Source: Aliirhizobium wenxiniae
Lineage (GTDB): Bacteria; Pseudomonadota; Alphaproteobacteria; Rhizobiales; Rhizobiaceae
Assembly (NCBI RefSeq): GCF_019511445.1
Contig: NZ_JAEUAN010000015.1
Span: 62,001 to 126,000, forward strand
Length of the DNA: 64,000 nucleotides
Direction of reading: 5' to 3'
Shown here: positions 8,612 to 17,781 of the stretch, piece by piece
Layout of the letters: every line of letters starts with the position of its first letter
Numbering within the stretch: the first letter of the stretch is position 1
Program-made: the position numbers and the translations under genes
The notes under the pieces: model-generated
Told to the model about the DNA's origin: nothing
Seen by the model: the letters and a program-made list of their open reading frames with translations, nothing else
Database searches by the model: none

Positions 8612-9712
8612 TCAGAGGCCGCCAAGGCGACCTCGCTGCCGGTCCTCGCTGCTTTTCAGAACAGAGAAGCTGTTTTTCAGTGCCTCCGGCTGGAGCTTGT
8701 CCCAGAGTGACGGCGTATTGCTAAGGCGCGCGAGATTCTCATGCCGCCTTAGCCATTCCTCCGCTGTTTTCAGCCTGTTCGGATGGATTTCATCAAGCAG
8801 CTGGTAATTGCGGGTGATGACATCGTGTTTCCACATGTTCCAGAACCCGGTAAAATTGTCCCGGAAGCTCATGGTGCTTCTGTCAGCGGGATCCGCGTTG
8901 TAGCCGGCCGGCCGGTCTGCCGCGTTTTTGAGAGGCCCGCCGAAATATCGATCAATGTCGGTATCGATGTAGCGGGCCGGATGTCCCGTCACACGCTCGA
9001 ATGCGGCGGCCAGTTCGTCGTAGCGCACATGCTCGATCGCAACCTCGAGGTCCATTCCCACAGACCGTTCCGGGTTGTCGAACAGCCAACGGACGTAATA
9101 TGCGCAATCTTCCAGTGAGACATGAACGACTGCCCCCTGCCCTAGCGGCACCCTCCAGGTCACCACGCCATCCTCGATCCTGGGTGTCATCGGCGTAGAG
9201 GGCGAGAAAGCCATCTCCATATAGGGGCCGGTGGTAAAGATTGCCGCGCCCATCCGGTCGGCATTTGACCTGTTCTGCGCGAGAATCCATTCGGCAACGC
9301 GGCCCCTGCCATCGTAGTGACCGGTGAGGAAGCGGGAATCGTACCCGGATTTTTTGAAAACATAGTCGAGATTGCCATAGACGAAGAACCTGATCCCCTC
9401 CTCAAGCGCGATCTCGTAGGTCCGCATGGCGAGAAAGGTTTCTGTCTTTTCCCCGGTATTGAACCCGTCGATGTTCACAAATGCCCCATCGCACGCGCGG
9501 AAGGCTGATCGAAGAAGCGCTTCGTCCGCAAACGTACCCTCTAGCAGGGTAACGTTCCCCATAGCCTGAAGCCGCTGCGCCCGTTCTGACGCCAGATCTC
9601 GAGTGAGCGCCAGGACCTCGTATTTCCCATCCGCGACCAGTCCCCGGACCACAGTCATGCCCTGCGCTCCGGTGGCGCCGATGACGAAAATCCGTTTGAG
9701 TTGAGATGACAT
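8612..9712 (-). CDS. NmrA-like NAD(P)-binding protein
   Basis: Atypical short-chain dehydrogenase of the NmrA group, 366 residues. The N-terminal Rossmann motif is IFVIGATGAQGMTVVRGL (G-x-x-G-x-x-G). An atypical active site is expected, since NmrA proteins often sense the NADP redox state rather than catalyse. Start 9712 is fixed by AAGGAG six bases upstream of ATG; the longer frame to 9874 would overlap the GST gene and lacks support. It sits between the GST (9771-10355) and TetR (7979-8575) genes, suggesting a three-gene stress or detoxification unit. Both reductase and redox-sensor roles remain possible. Confidence 0.85.
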   Translation of the reverse strand: MSSQLKRIFVIGATGAQGMTVVRGLVADGKYEVLALTRDLASERAQRLQAMGNVTLLEGTFADEALLRSAFRACDGAFVNIDGFNTGEKTETFLAMRTYEIALEEGIRFFVYGNLDYVFKKSGYDSRFLTGHYDGRGRVAEWILAQNRSNADRMGAAIFTTGPYMEMAFSPSTPMTPRIEDGVVTWRVPLGQGAVVHVSLEDCAYYVRWLFDNPERSVGMDLEVAIEHVRYDELAAAFERVTGHPARYIDTDIDRYFGGPLKNAADRPAGYNADPADRSTMSFRDNFTGFWNMWKHDVITRNYQLLDEIHPNRLKTAEEWLRRHENLARLSNTPSLWDKLQPEALKNSFSVLKSSEDRQRGRLGGL

Positions 9713-9770
9713 GGATGGCTCCTTCATATGGTCGATGTGAGAAAGGCGATAGACACGCGCTGTTTGCGGT

Positions 9771-10355
9771 TCAGGCTGAACGAACGCGGTTGGAAGATGC
9801 GATGAGCGCCCTCTGGAAAGCCGGGCGCGCCTCGGCGCGTTCGACGTAGCTGTAAAGATTCGGGTACGCCTCAAGCAGGTTGGCCCCGTGCGGCGCGCGC
9901 AGTACCGCCACCATCAGGAGGTCACCGGCACTGAACGCGCCGTCGAGCCATTCACTGTCACCGAGCGCCGTCGAGAGTTCATGGAGTCGCTGTTGCAAAT
10001 GCGAGACGCTGCCTGAAGAGATCGCTGGCTCGATCGTGTCCAGTGCAGCAAACATCCACATGACCGCGCGCGACCGGCTGTTGCGATCGGCCGGCACCAG
10101 GCCTGGATATTGATGAGCGATGTGATGGACGATCGCTCCTGACTCGAACAGCACCAGATCCCCGTCCTCATAGGTCGGCATTTGTCCGAACGGATGAAGT
10201 TGTCGGTATTCTGGACGGCGCATTTCGGAGAATGTCAGCAAGCGCAGTTGATAAGGCTGACCGACTTCCTCGAGCGCCCATCGCACACGGATATCGCGAT
10301 GGAAACCGCGGCCGCCGTCGGGCGGATTTTTGAAGACAGATACGATCGGTGTCAT
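9771..10355 (-). CDS. glutathione S-transferase family protein
   Basis: GST of 194 residues. The N-terminal thioredoxin-like domain includes IRVRWALEEVGQPYQ and HPFGQMPTYEDGDLVLFESGAIVHHIA, where the cis-proline (MPTYEDG) and the ES pair bind glutathione. The helical C-terminal domain occupies about residues 90-190. The start is supported by AGGAG four bases from ATG. It follows the RND pump genes on the same strand after a strong stem-loop, and precedes the NmrA-like gene, so it probably belongs with the detoxification group. The substrate is unknown. Confidence 0.9.
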   Translation of the reverse strand: MTPIVSVFKNPPDGGRGFHRDIRVRWALEEVGQPYQLRLLTFSEMRRPEYRQLHPFGQMPTYEDGDLVLFESGAIVHHIAHQYPGLVPADRNSRSRAVMWMFAALDTIEPAISSGSVSHLQQRLHELSTALGDSEWLDGAFSAGDLLMVAVLRAPHGANLLEAYPNLYSYVERAEARPAFQRALIASSNRVRSA

Positions 10356-10385
10356 GTTGCTCCTGTTATTCCTCTGGCCGTAAAG

Positions 10386-10414
10386 CCTCTATCCCGGCAT
10401 GGCCGGGATAGAGG
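10386..10414 (-). terminator. perfect 13-bp stem-loop after the RND operon
   Basis: CCTCTATCCCGGC and its exact complement are separated by only three bases (10399-10401). The hairpin lies in the gap between the RND transporter stop (10464) and the GST start (10355). There is no long U tract in the minus direction, so it may be a rho-assisted terminator, an mRNA stabiliser or a partial attenuator rather than a classic intrinsic terminator. Confidence 0.55.
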
Positions 10415-10463
10415 GGGACATCGCCCGTCGCGAAACCTCACGGTCGTTGTCCAAGCCTGTCCA

Positions 10464-13400
10464 CTACTCCGCCGCGAGACGCATATTGGGTTCTAGGTTA
10501 TTGTTTTCCTGGGAATGCCGATGGTCGTGGTGCATCGCGCTGTCTTCGGTCGGCTTGATCCGGAACCATGCCGCATAGAGTGCCGGCAGGAACAGCAAGA
10601 TCATCAAGGTGCCGACGGCTGTGCCACCGATCAACGTGTAGGCCATCGATCCCCAGAAAACCGAGTGGGTCAGTGGTATGAAGGCGAGCACCGCGGCTAG
10701 TGCCGTCAAGATGACCGGGCGGGTTCGTTGTACCGTCGCCTCGATCACCGCGTGATAATCATCGAGACCTGCCGCCTTGTTGTCCTTGATCTGCTCGGTC
10801 AGGATGAGCGTGTTTCGCATGAGAATTCCGGCGAGCCCGATCAATCCGAGGATGGCGTTGAAGCCAAACGGCTGATTGAACAAGAGCAGCGCTGGTACTG
10901 CACCGGCAAGGCCGAGCGGAGCTGTCAGCATGACCATGGTCATGGTCGACAGGCTGCGAACCTGAAGAATGATGACGATCAATGTCGCGGCGATCATCAA
11001 GGGGAAGACCTTGACGAGAGCGACGTTCGCCTTGAGTGACTCCTCAATATTGCCGCCCATCTCGATCCGGTAGCCGACGGGAAGCGAGGCGATCAGCGGC
11101 TGGAGCGCCGTCATGACGGCTTGCGAAACCTCGGGCGGTTGCGTTGCCTCGTTGATGTCAGAGCGGACAGTGATGACGGACGTGCGGTCTCGGCGCTTCA
11201 TGATCGGTTCTTCGAACGTCACCTCCGAGTGCCCAATCTGGTCGAGAGGAACGGCGCGTCCGTCCCTGCTGATCAGGGAGAAATCTCCAAGCCGCGAGGG
11301 ATCAAGGCGGATGTCGCCGCCGCTGCGCGCAACCACGGGAACATTGCGGATGTTCTCGCGGACCTGGGTGATCGGAACGCCCGACAACAGGAGCTGGATC
11401 TGCTGAGCCGCTTCGGCCGGTGATAGACCTATGAGATTGAGCCTCTCCTGGTCAGGGACAAAGCGGACGACGGGCGTGCGGTTGCCCCAGTCGCGATTGG
11501 CTTGCCGAACGTCCGGCACGGTGTTCATGACGGCGAGCGCCTGTTCGGAGATGTCATAGAGTTTTTTCGGGTCAGGTCCCATGATGCGGAACTCGACCGG
11601 AAATGGCGTGTAAGGACCGAATACGAGTTGGGTAACGCGCACCGAGGCTTCAGGCGCGAGACCTTCGGCGATGGCGGCGCGCAAGCGGTGTTTGAGCTCT
11701 TCTCGCGCATGCGCATCCGGCGTCAGTGTGACGATCTTGGCAAAGGCGGGATCCGGCAGTTCCGGCGCCATGGCGAAGAAGAAGCGCGGCGCACCCTGGC
11801 CGACATAGCTGGTGACGATCTTGGATTCCGGCTGCTGCTGCAGCCACTTTTCGAGCTTTGCAACGGTAGCCGTCGTGGTTTCGATGCTGGTGCCTTCTGG
11901 CAAGCGAACCTCGACCAGCACTTCAGGACGATCTGATGTCGGGAAGAACTGCTGCTTGACGCTGCCCATTCCGACGACCGACAGGCCCATGATGACGACT
12001 ACTGCGGCGCAGGTCAGAAACTTGTGGCGGACCGCAAACTTGATGACGGAGCGCAGACGCTCGTAGTTCGGCGTGCCGTAGATCGCTTCGTGGCCGCCGG
12101 TGACCGGCTTGATCTCTGGCAGCATTTTGACGCCAAGATAAGGCGTGAATACCACCGCGATGATCCACGACACGATCAGGGCGAAACTAACCACCCAGAA
12201 GATGTTGCCGGCATATTCGCCGGCAGTCGATTTGGCAAAGCCGACCGGCATCAGGCCAATGATGGTGACAAGCGTGCCTGACAGCATCGGTGCTGCCGTG
12301 TGGCTCCAGGCATAGGCAGCGGCCTTGATGCGGTCCATGCCTTCTTCCATCTTCACCACCATCACCTCGATAGCGATGATGGCATCGTCAACGAGAAGCC
12401 CGAGCGCGAGGATCAGGGCGCCGAGCGTGATGCGGTCGAAGAACCGTCCCGTCTCCAGCATGATGACAAAGACGACAGCGAGCGTCAGCGGAACGGCAAG
12501 CGCAACAACGATGCCGACGCGCCAGCCCAAGGCGATAAGGCTGACGAACAGCACGACGCCGAGCGCCATGGCGAATTTGAGCATGAATTCGCCGACCGCT
12601 TCCTGGATATTGACGGCCTGGTCGCTGACTTTCTCAAGGGTCATGCCGAGCGGAAGGGACTGCGCGATGGTCGCCGATCTTTCCTCGAGCGCCTTGCCGA
12701 GTTCGAGACCGTTCCATCCCGCCTGCATGACGGCGCCAAGCATGATCGCGGGCTCGCCGTTATGGCGGATGATGTAGGTGGCAGGGTCCTCATATCCGCG
12801 ACGGATGTCGGCAAAGTCCGAGAGTTTCAAGGTGCGCCCACCGGCAACGATCGGCGTATCGGCGATCGCCTGGACGCTGTTATAGGCGCCATCGAACCGG
12901 ATAAACACTTGGGGTCCGCGCGTGTCGATCGAGCCGGCCGGCGTGACAGTGTTCTGGTTCTGGAGCGCAGCAGCGATGCTCTGGGCCGAGACGCCGAGTG
13001 TCGCAAGCTTGGCAAAGGAGAACTCGACAAAGATCTGTTCGGGACGTTCGCCGAGAATGTTGATCTTCTTGACGCCGGGCACGTGCAGGAGGTCCTGCCG
13101 GATGGTTTCGGCCTGACGCACCAGATCGCGCATCGGCATGCCTTTGGCCTTCAGCGCGTAAAGCCCGAAGCTGACATCGGAGTATTCGTCGTTGACGAAA
13201 GGCCCGAAGACCCCCGGCGGCAGGTTTCGCGCCTCGTCACCGAGTTTCTTGCGCGCCTGGTAGAACTCTTCCTCGACGGCGCTGGCCGGTGTATTATCCT
13301 TCAGCGTCACGGTCAGATAGGCGTAACCGGGACGTGTGGTCGTCTCGACACGGTCATACCAGGTCAGTTCCTGAAGACGCTTTTCCAGCGGCTCGGCGAC

Positions 13401-13592
13401 AAGGTCCTGCATTTCGCGGGCCGTCGCACCGGGCCAGACGGACGTCACCGTCATCGTCTTGATGGTGAAGGACGGATCCTCCGCTCGCCCGAGGCTCAAA
13501 AAAGCATAAACGCCAGCAGCCGCCAGGAGAACGATGAAAAACAGGGTGACGGCCCGCTCACGAACGGCCAGCGCGGAAAGATTGAAGCTCAT
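10464..13592 (-). CDS. RND multidrug efflux inner-membrane transporter
   Basis: Hydrophobe/amphiphile efflux-family RND pump of 1042 residues, full length. It starts with a cytoplasmic tip and the first helix (LFFIVLLAAAGVYAFLSLG), followed by a large periplasmic loop, then helices 2-7 with the motif LGLLVDDAIIAIEVM around residue 400, in which the paired aspartates relay protons, and a second half repeating the layout. It overlaps the stop of the membrane fusion protein gene (TGATG), so both are made together. No outer-membrane channel gene is present nearby, so an unlinked TolC-type partner is expected. Expression is probably controlled by the divergent TetR at 14793. The substrate is not deducible. 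Confidence 0.95.
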   Translation of the reverse strand: MSFNLSALAVRERAVTLFFIVLLAAAGVYAFLSLGRAEDPSFTIKTMTVTSVWPGATAREMQDLVAEPLEKRLQELTWYDRVETTTRPGYAYLTVTLKDNTPASAVEEEFYQARKKLGDEARNLPPGVFGPFVNDEYSDVSFGLYALKAKGMPMRDLVRQAETIRQDLLHVPGVKKINILGERPEQIFVEFSFAKLATLGVSAQSIAAALQNQNTVTPAGSIDTRGPQVFIRFDGAYNSVQAIADTPIVAGGRTLKLSDFADIRRGYEDPATYIIRHNGEPAIMLGAVMQAGWNGLELGKALEERSATIAQSLPLGMTLEKVSDQAVNIQEAVGEFMLKFAMALGVVLFVSLIALGWRVGIVVALAVPLTLAVVFVIMLETGRFFDRITLGALILALGLLVDDAIIAIEVMVVKMEEGMDRIKAAAYAWSHTAAPMLSGTLVTIIGLMPVGFAKSTAGEYAGNIFWVVSFALIVSWIIAVVFTPYLGVKMLPEIKPVTGGHEAIYGTPNYERLRSVIKFAVRHKFLTCAAVVVIMGLSVVGMGSVKQQFFPTSDRPEVLVEVRLPEGTSIETTTATVAKLEKWLQQQPESKIVTSYVGQGAPRFFFAMAPELPDPAFAKIVTLTPDAHAREELKHRLRAAIAEGLAPEASVRVTQLVFGPYTPFPVEFRIMGPDPKKLYDISEQALAVMNTVPDVRQANRDWGNRTPVVRFVPDQERLNLIGLSPAEAAQQIQLLLSGVPITQVRENIRNVPVVARSGGDIRLDPSRLGDFSLISRDGRAVPLDQIGHSEVTFEEPIMKRRDRTSVITVRSDINEATQPPEVSQAVMTALQPLIASLPVGYRIEMGGNIEESLKANVALVKVFPLMIAATLIVIILQVRSLSTMTMVMLTAPLGLAGAVPALLLFNQPFGFNAILGLIGLAGILMRNTLILTEQIKDNKAAGLDDYHAVIEATVQRTRPVILTALAAVLAFIPLTHSVFWGSMAYTLIGGTAVGTLMILLFLPALYAAWFRIKPTEDSAMHHDHRHSQENNNLEPNMRLAAE

Positions 13593-14695
13593 CAGTTGGC
13601 CGCCTCTGCTTTTTCGACGGTGGTGCGGATCGTTTCGCCGTCGGTGAGAAGATGGGCTCCGAGCGCAACAACAGTTTCCCCGGCTTTCAGGCCAGAGACG
13701 ATCGCCGCTTCCTCGCTCAAACGCTCGACCTTGACGTCGCGAAACTGAACGCTGGACGCTTTCTCATCGACCACCCATGCGCCCGTGCGGACTCCATCGT
13801 CGAGGATTGACCCGACCGGTATTTCGGCATGCGCAAGGGCGTCCTTGTTGGCGATCTTGATGGTGACGGTCGCGCCGAGCGGCGCGTCGGCAGCTGCGCC
13901 CTGCAACACCCAGCGCGTCTCAAAGGTACGTGTCTGATGATCGGCAGAATCCGAGATCTGGCGCAGAACAGCGTTATCTTCAGCATCCTTACCGTATACC
14001 CTCGCCCTTGAGGTCGAGCCGGGCTCAGGTCTGAAGTTCTCCGGCATCCACACCAGGGCCTCACGCGCTCCGGATCTAGCCAGCCTGACAACGACCTGGC
14101 CCGCAGTCACCACCTGCCCCGGTTCGCCAAGGGTTTCAACAATCGTCCCGTCGGCGTCGGCCAAGAGGACGGTGTATGTTGCCTCGTTCTCGGAGACCGT
14201 CGCGTCGGCCTTCGCCGCGGCAAGCTGTGCCGTCGCAGTGTCGAGTGCTGCCTTGGCTCTTTCGTACTGCTGTGTCGATGCGGCGTTGATTTTCACCAGT
14301 GCCGCAAAACGCTTCTCGTCACTGACGGCCTGTATATATGTGGCCTGTGCTGCAGCGACGGCGTTGCGCTTTGCCGTCAGCGCAAGACGCAGATCTGTTC
14401 CATCGATTTTCATCAGCGGCTGGCCCGCTTTGACGCTATCACCGACATTGACGAGCCGCTCGACGATCTTGCCTGGTACGCGGAACCCGAGATCGCTTTG
14501 GACACGCGCGGCAACCGTTCCCGTGAAGCTGCGAGACAGGCTATCCGGCGTTTTGACTTTGACGACACTGACAAGCGGAACGGCCGTTCGAGGATCGGCC
14601 GAAGCCGAAACTTTTTCCGTCGGCCAGAACATGACCGCCGCCGGTGCGGCTCCGGCGATGATCACCGCAGTGGTGAGAATAAAGTTGGTTTTCAT
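13592..14695 (-). CDS. RND periplasmic adaptor (membrane fusion protein)
   Basis: Membrane fusion protein of 367 residues. It has an N-terminal hydrophobic signal/anchor (ILTTAVIIAGAAPAAVMF), the split lipoyl domain (TVAARVQSDLGFRVPGKIVERLVNVGDSV and later TVSENEATYTVLLADADGTI), a helical hairpin around residues 110-170 and a beta-barrel. The start at 14695 is preferred because of an AAGAAGGG site; a further in-frame ATG at 14740 has none. It bridges the inner-membrane pump to an outer-membrane channel. It is the first gene of the pump operon, divergent from tetR. Confidence 0.93.
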   Translation of the reverse strand: MKTNFILTTAVIIAGAAPAAVMFWPTEKVSASADPRTAVPLVSVVKVKTPDSLSRSFTGTVAARVQSDLGFRVPGKIVERLVNVGDSVKAGQPLMKIDGTDLRLALTAKRNAVAAAQATYIQAVSDEKRFAALVKINAASTQQYERAKAALDTATAQLAAAKADATVSENEATYTVLLADADGTIVETLGEPGQVVTAGQVVVRLARSGAREALVWMPENFRPEPGSTSRARVYGKDAEDNAVLRQISDSADHQTRTFETRWVLQGAAADAPLGATVTIKIANKDALAHAEIPVGSILDDGVRTGAWVVDEKASSVQFRDVKVERLSEEAAIVSGLKAGETVVALGAHLLTDGETIRTTVEKAEAAN

Positions 14696-14752
14696 GTGCT
14701 GACCCTTCTTGACGGTCGAGGCATTCGGAATAGATTTCATGTTAACTCTAAA

Positions 14753-14779
14753 ACATATATAGATGTCAAAAGAAATCTA
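14753..14779. promoter_or_regulatory. candidate TetR operator between pump and tetR-fabF-ftsZ
   Basis: Two overlapping dyads lie in the gap between the divergent genes: ACAT-ATATAG-ATGT (14753-14766) and TAGAT-N10-ATCTA (14760-14779). A longer-range pair, AGATTTC (14732-14738) and GAAATCT (14772-14778), also exists. The position just upstream of both start codons fits a single TetR-type repressor controlling both operons. The A+T-rich context makes the exact operator uncertain. Confidence 0.5.
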
Positions 14780-14792
14780 AAAGGAGAGCACG

Positions 14793-15371
14793 ATGAGAGT
14801 CAGTCGCGTCCAAGCCGAAGCCAACCGGGAAGCCGTGATCAACGCCGCAAGCCGCCTCTTTCGCGAACATGGATTTGACGGGATCGGCCTCAAGGATCTG
14901 ATGAAAGGAGCCGGCCTGACCCAGGGCGGCTTCTACAAGCAGTTCGAGTCCAAGGACGATCTTGCCGCACTGGCATCGCGGCGCGCGATGGAGAGCGCAA
15001 CGCGACGCTGGTCGTCCGTTGCCGCCTCAAGCAACGATCCACTTCAGGCGGTGGTCGATCTCTATCTCTCCGCAGGCCATCGCGGCGAGACCGGCGATGG
15101 GTGCCCCCTCGTCGCACTCGGCTCTGATGCGGCTCGTCAAAGTCCGGAAGTCCGCGCGCCCTTTCAGGACGGGATCAAGGCGCATCTTCAGGTGCTGGAA
15201 GAACTCATCCCGAACGATGGTGCGCCCGATGCAGCCGAAAAGGCCATGGTCGTGCTGTCGCTGATGGTCGGCGCGGTCACGCTTTCGCGGATCATGACGG
15301 ACGAAGCAATGTCCGATCGTGTTCTCGAAGCCGCATCGAACGAGGTGAAGCGCTTGGCTTCGACCGAATAG
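14793..15371 (+). CDS. TetR/AcrR-family regulator of the pump
   Basis: TetR-type repressor of 192 residues with an AAAGGAG site. The DNA-binding domain covers residues 8-55, including DGIGLKDLMKGAGLTQGGFYKQFESKDDL, in which the TQGGFYKQF turn is typical of the AcrR/NemR-like branch. The C-terminal domain is helical and includes CPLVALGSDAARQ, common in this branch. It is divergent from the RND operon and is followed after 47 bases by fabF and then ftsZ on the same strand, so an inducer that opens the pump promoter might also raise FabF and FtsZ levels. Confidence 0.93.
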   Translation: MRVSRVQAEANREAVINAASRLFREHGFDGIGLKDLMKGAGLTQGGFYKQFESKDDLAALASRRAMESATRRWSSVAASSNDPLQAVVDLYLSAGHRGETGDGCPLVALGSDAARQSPEVRAPFQDGIKAHLQVLEELIPNDGAPDAAEKAMVVLSLMVGAVTLSRIMTDEAMSDRVLEAASNEVKRLASTE

Positions 15372-15418
15372 GTCAGGCGCCCAGCCGTCTCTTTTCAAAA
15401 TAAACAGGTGAATTCATC

Positions 15419-16684
15419 ATGCGTCGTATCGTCGTCACAGGCATGGGAGCGGTGAGCCCGCTCGGTGCCAGCGTCTACAGTTCCTGGGCTCGACTATTGG
15501 CCGGAAAATCGGGCATTCGTCGCCTGCCGGACGAGATCGTCGGCGATCTGCCCGCCAAAGTCGGGGGCGTTGTCCCGTCGATCGAAGATGATCCGGAAGC
15601 AGGTTTCGACCCCGACCTCATCCTGGCGCCGAAGGATCAGCGCAAGGTGGATCGGTTTATCCTGCTGGCGCTTGCCGCAGCCGACGAAGCGTTGGCGCAG
15701 GCCAGGTGGAAGCCCGCGTCCGAAGAGGATCGCCTGAGAACGGCAACGATTATTGCCTCCGGGATCGGTGGCTTTCCGGCGATTACCGAGGCGGTCAGGA
15801 CCGTCGATCAGAAAGGACCGCGACGTTTGTCCCCATTCACGATCCCCTCATTTCTGGTCAATCTCGCGGCCGGCCACGTCTCCATCCGGCATGGCTTCAG
15901 GGGGCCGCTTGGCGCGCCAGTCACGGCCTGTGCGGCCGGGGTCCAGGCGATAGGGGATGCCGGCCGCCTCATCTGCTCTGGCGAGGCCGACATCGCGGTC
16001 TGCGGTGGCACCGAAGCCTGCATCAATACCGTTAGCCTCGGAGGCTTTGCAGCTGCGCGCTCGCTGTCAGCGGGCTTCAACAATACGCCTGAGCTGGCCT
16101 CGCGGCCGTTCGACATGCTCCGCGACGGTTTCGTCATGGGCGAAGGTGCCGGCGTGTTGGTCATCGAGGCCCTCAGCCACGCCCTTGCGCGCGGTGCAGA
16201 GCCGCTTGCTGAACTGGTCGGCTACGGCACGACGGCCGATGCCCATCACATAACGTCAGGTCCGGAGGACGGCTCGGGAGCCGCCCGCGCTATGCAGATC
16301 GCCATCAAGCAGGCGGGGATCACGCCGGAAGAGATCCAGCACCTTAACGCCCATGCGACGTCGACCCCGGTCGGGGATCGCGGCGAGATCGAAGCGGTCA
16401 AATCGGTGTTCGGTACGGGATCGGATCTTGCGGTGAGCGGCACGAAATCGGCAACCGGTCACCTTCTCGGCGCGGCCGGCGGCCTGGAAGCGATCTTTAC
16501 GATCATGGCACTCAGGAACCAGATCGCACCGCCGACACTCAACCTCAATGCGCCCGACCCCGCCAGCGACGGGATCGACATCGTTGCAAAGCAGGCGCGC
16601 CCGCATCTGATGAACTACGCTATTTCGAATGGATTCGGCTTTGGCGGGGTCAATGCCAGCGCCGTGTTCAAACGCTGGTCGTAG
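15419..16684 (+). CDS. fabF: beta-ketoacyl-ACP synthase II-like (FabF homolog)
   Basis: Condensing enzyme of fatty acid synthesis, 421 residues, the usual FabF length. The Cys-His-His triad is intact: Cys in VTACAAGVQAIG, the first His in NAHATSTPVGD and the second in SATGHLLGAAGG, followed by the glycine-rich NGFGFGGVNAS loop. It elongates acyl-ACP using malonyl-ACP in the cytoplasm. No acyl carrier protein, ketoreductase or malonyl transferase gene accompanies it, so it is not part of a complete fatty acid or polyketide cluster. Its neighbours are a pump regulator and an extra ftsZ. It may be a second, inhibitor-tolerant copy of an essential enzyme; that role is inference. Confidence 0.93.
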   Translation: MRRIVVTGMGAVSPLGASVYSSWARLLAGKSGIRRLPDEIVGDLPAKVGGVVPSIEDDPEAGFDPDLILAPKDQRKVDRFILLALAAADEALAQARWKPASEEDRLRTATIIASGIGGFPAITEAVRTVDQKGPRRLSPFTIPSFLVNLAAGHVSIRHGFRGPLGAPVTACAAGVQAIGDAGRLICSGEADIAVCGGTEACINTVSLGGFAAARSLSAGFNNTPELASRPFDMLRDGFVMGEGAGVLVIEALSHALARGAEPLAELVGYGTTADAHHITSGPEDGSGAARAMQIAIKQAGITPEEIQHLNAHATSTPVGDRGEIEAVKSVFGTGSDLAVSGTKSATGHLLGAAGGLEAIFTIMALRNQIAPPTLNLNAPDPASDGIDIVAKQARPHLMNYAISNGFGFGGVNASAVFKRWS

Positions 16685-16741
16685 GGGCTGGGTCAGCCAA
16701 TGGTCCCTTTCGTAGCTTCCGCCAGCAAGAGGATAAAAGCG

Positions 16742-17728
16742 ATGATGAATGCTCAATACGGGATGGCCGACCAATTGCCAAAAATCACCGTGATCGGGGT
16801 CGGCGGCGGTGGTGGAAACGCGGTCGATAACATGATTGCGCAGGCGCTGGCCGGGGTAGAATTCCTGGCAGCCAATACCGACGCGCAAGCGCTTGTCAAA
16901 TCATTGGCGCCGCAGATCGTCCAGCTTGGTCCGCATCTTACCGAGGGGCTTGGTGCCGGTTCGCTTCCGGATATCGGACGAGCGGCCGCCGAAGAATCGA
17001 TGGACAACCTGATGGGGTATCTGACCAACGCCGACATGCTGTTTCTGGCTGGCGGCATGGGTGGCGGGACAGGGACAGGCGCCATGCCGGTTATCGCACG
17101 CGCGGCGCGCGCGGCAGGCATCCTGACCGTCGCTGTCGTCACCGAACCATTCGTGTTCGAAGGGTCTCACCGCTTGCGCCAGGCGCGAGCTGGAACCGAG
17201 GCGCTTGTCCAGAGCGCAGATACCGTGATCGTTGTGCCGAACCAGAGCCTGTTTCGTCTTTCCAATCCGCACACGACCCTGGCAGACGCTTTCGCCATGG
17301 CGGATGCGGTGCTGCATGCCGGCGTCAGCTCGGTCGTCGACCTGATCTTGAAGGAAGGCATCGTCAATCTCGATTTCTCCGACGTCCGCGCAGTCATGCA
17401 CGGCATGGGTAGAGCCATCATGAGCACAGGCGAGGCAGGCGGACCGGACCGCGCGGCTAAGGCCGCAAAGGCGGCGGTCGAAAACCCGCTGTTCGGCGAC
17501 GCCGTCCTCAGCGGCGCAAGGGGTGTTCTCGTTTCGGTTTCGGCTGGGCGGGACCTGGCCTTGCACGAAGTTGATGAGGCCGCCAGCCGCATTCGCGAAA
17601 CAGTCGACAGCGAGGCGGAGATCATCTTCGGCGCCGTCCTCGACCCTGGTCTTGGTGACACGATGCGTGTGTCGATCGTGGCGACAGGCTTGCAGTCTGA
17701 AGAGATTGCCATCGGGCGCGTCGCCTAG
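16742..17728 (+). CDS. ftsZ: FtsZ homolog lacking the C-terminal tail
   Basis: Tubulin-like GTPase of 328 residues (start at the ATG pair at 16742 with AGAGGA eight bases upstream). The GTP-binding loop ITVIGVGGGGGNAVDNM and the tubulin signature GGMGGGTGTGAMPVIA are intact, as is the synergy loop NLDFSDV, so polymerisation and GTP hydrolysis are plausible. The protein stops right after the second domain: there is no linker and no conserved C-terminal peptide for FtsA/ZipA binding. Tail-less second FtsZ proteins are known in rhizobia (FtsZ2 of Sinorhizobium meliloti). The GAGSLPDIG stretch departs from the usual GAGARPEVG. Its placement after fabF in a TetR-led operon is unusual. Confidence 0.93.
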   Translation: MMNAQYGMADQLPKITVIGVGGGGGNAVDNMIAQALAGVEFLAANTDAQALVKSLAPQIVQLGPHLTEGLGAGSLPDIGRAAAEESMDNLMGYLTNADMLFLAGGMGGGTGTGAMPVIARAARAAGILTVAVVTEPFVFEGSHRLRQARAGTEALVQSADTVIVVPNQSLFRLSNPHTTLADAFAMADAVLHAGVSSVVDLILKEGIVNLDFSDVRAVMHGMGRAIMSTGEAGGPDRAAKAAKAAVENPLFGDAVLSGARGVLVSVSAGRDLALHEVDEAASRIRETVDSEAEIIFGAVLDPGLGDTMRVSIVATGLQSEEIAIGRVA

Positions 17729-17781
17729 CGCATCGTCGTCGCGCTGGCATTCAGGAATTTCGACCGAGACGGAGCATGACG

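Noticed and set aside
12300..13748. 482-codon open frame opposite the RND transporter gene
   Set aside because: It is a shadow of the high-G+C RND gene in the antisense frame; the sense strand has full family motifs and the antisense product has no recognisable fold.
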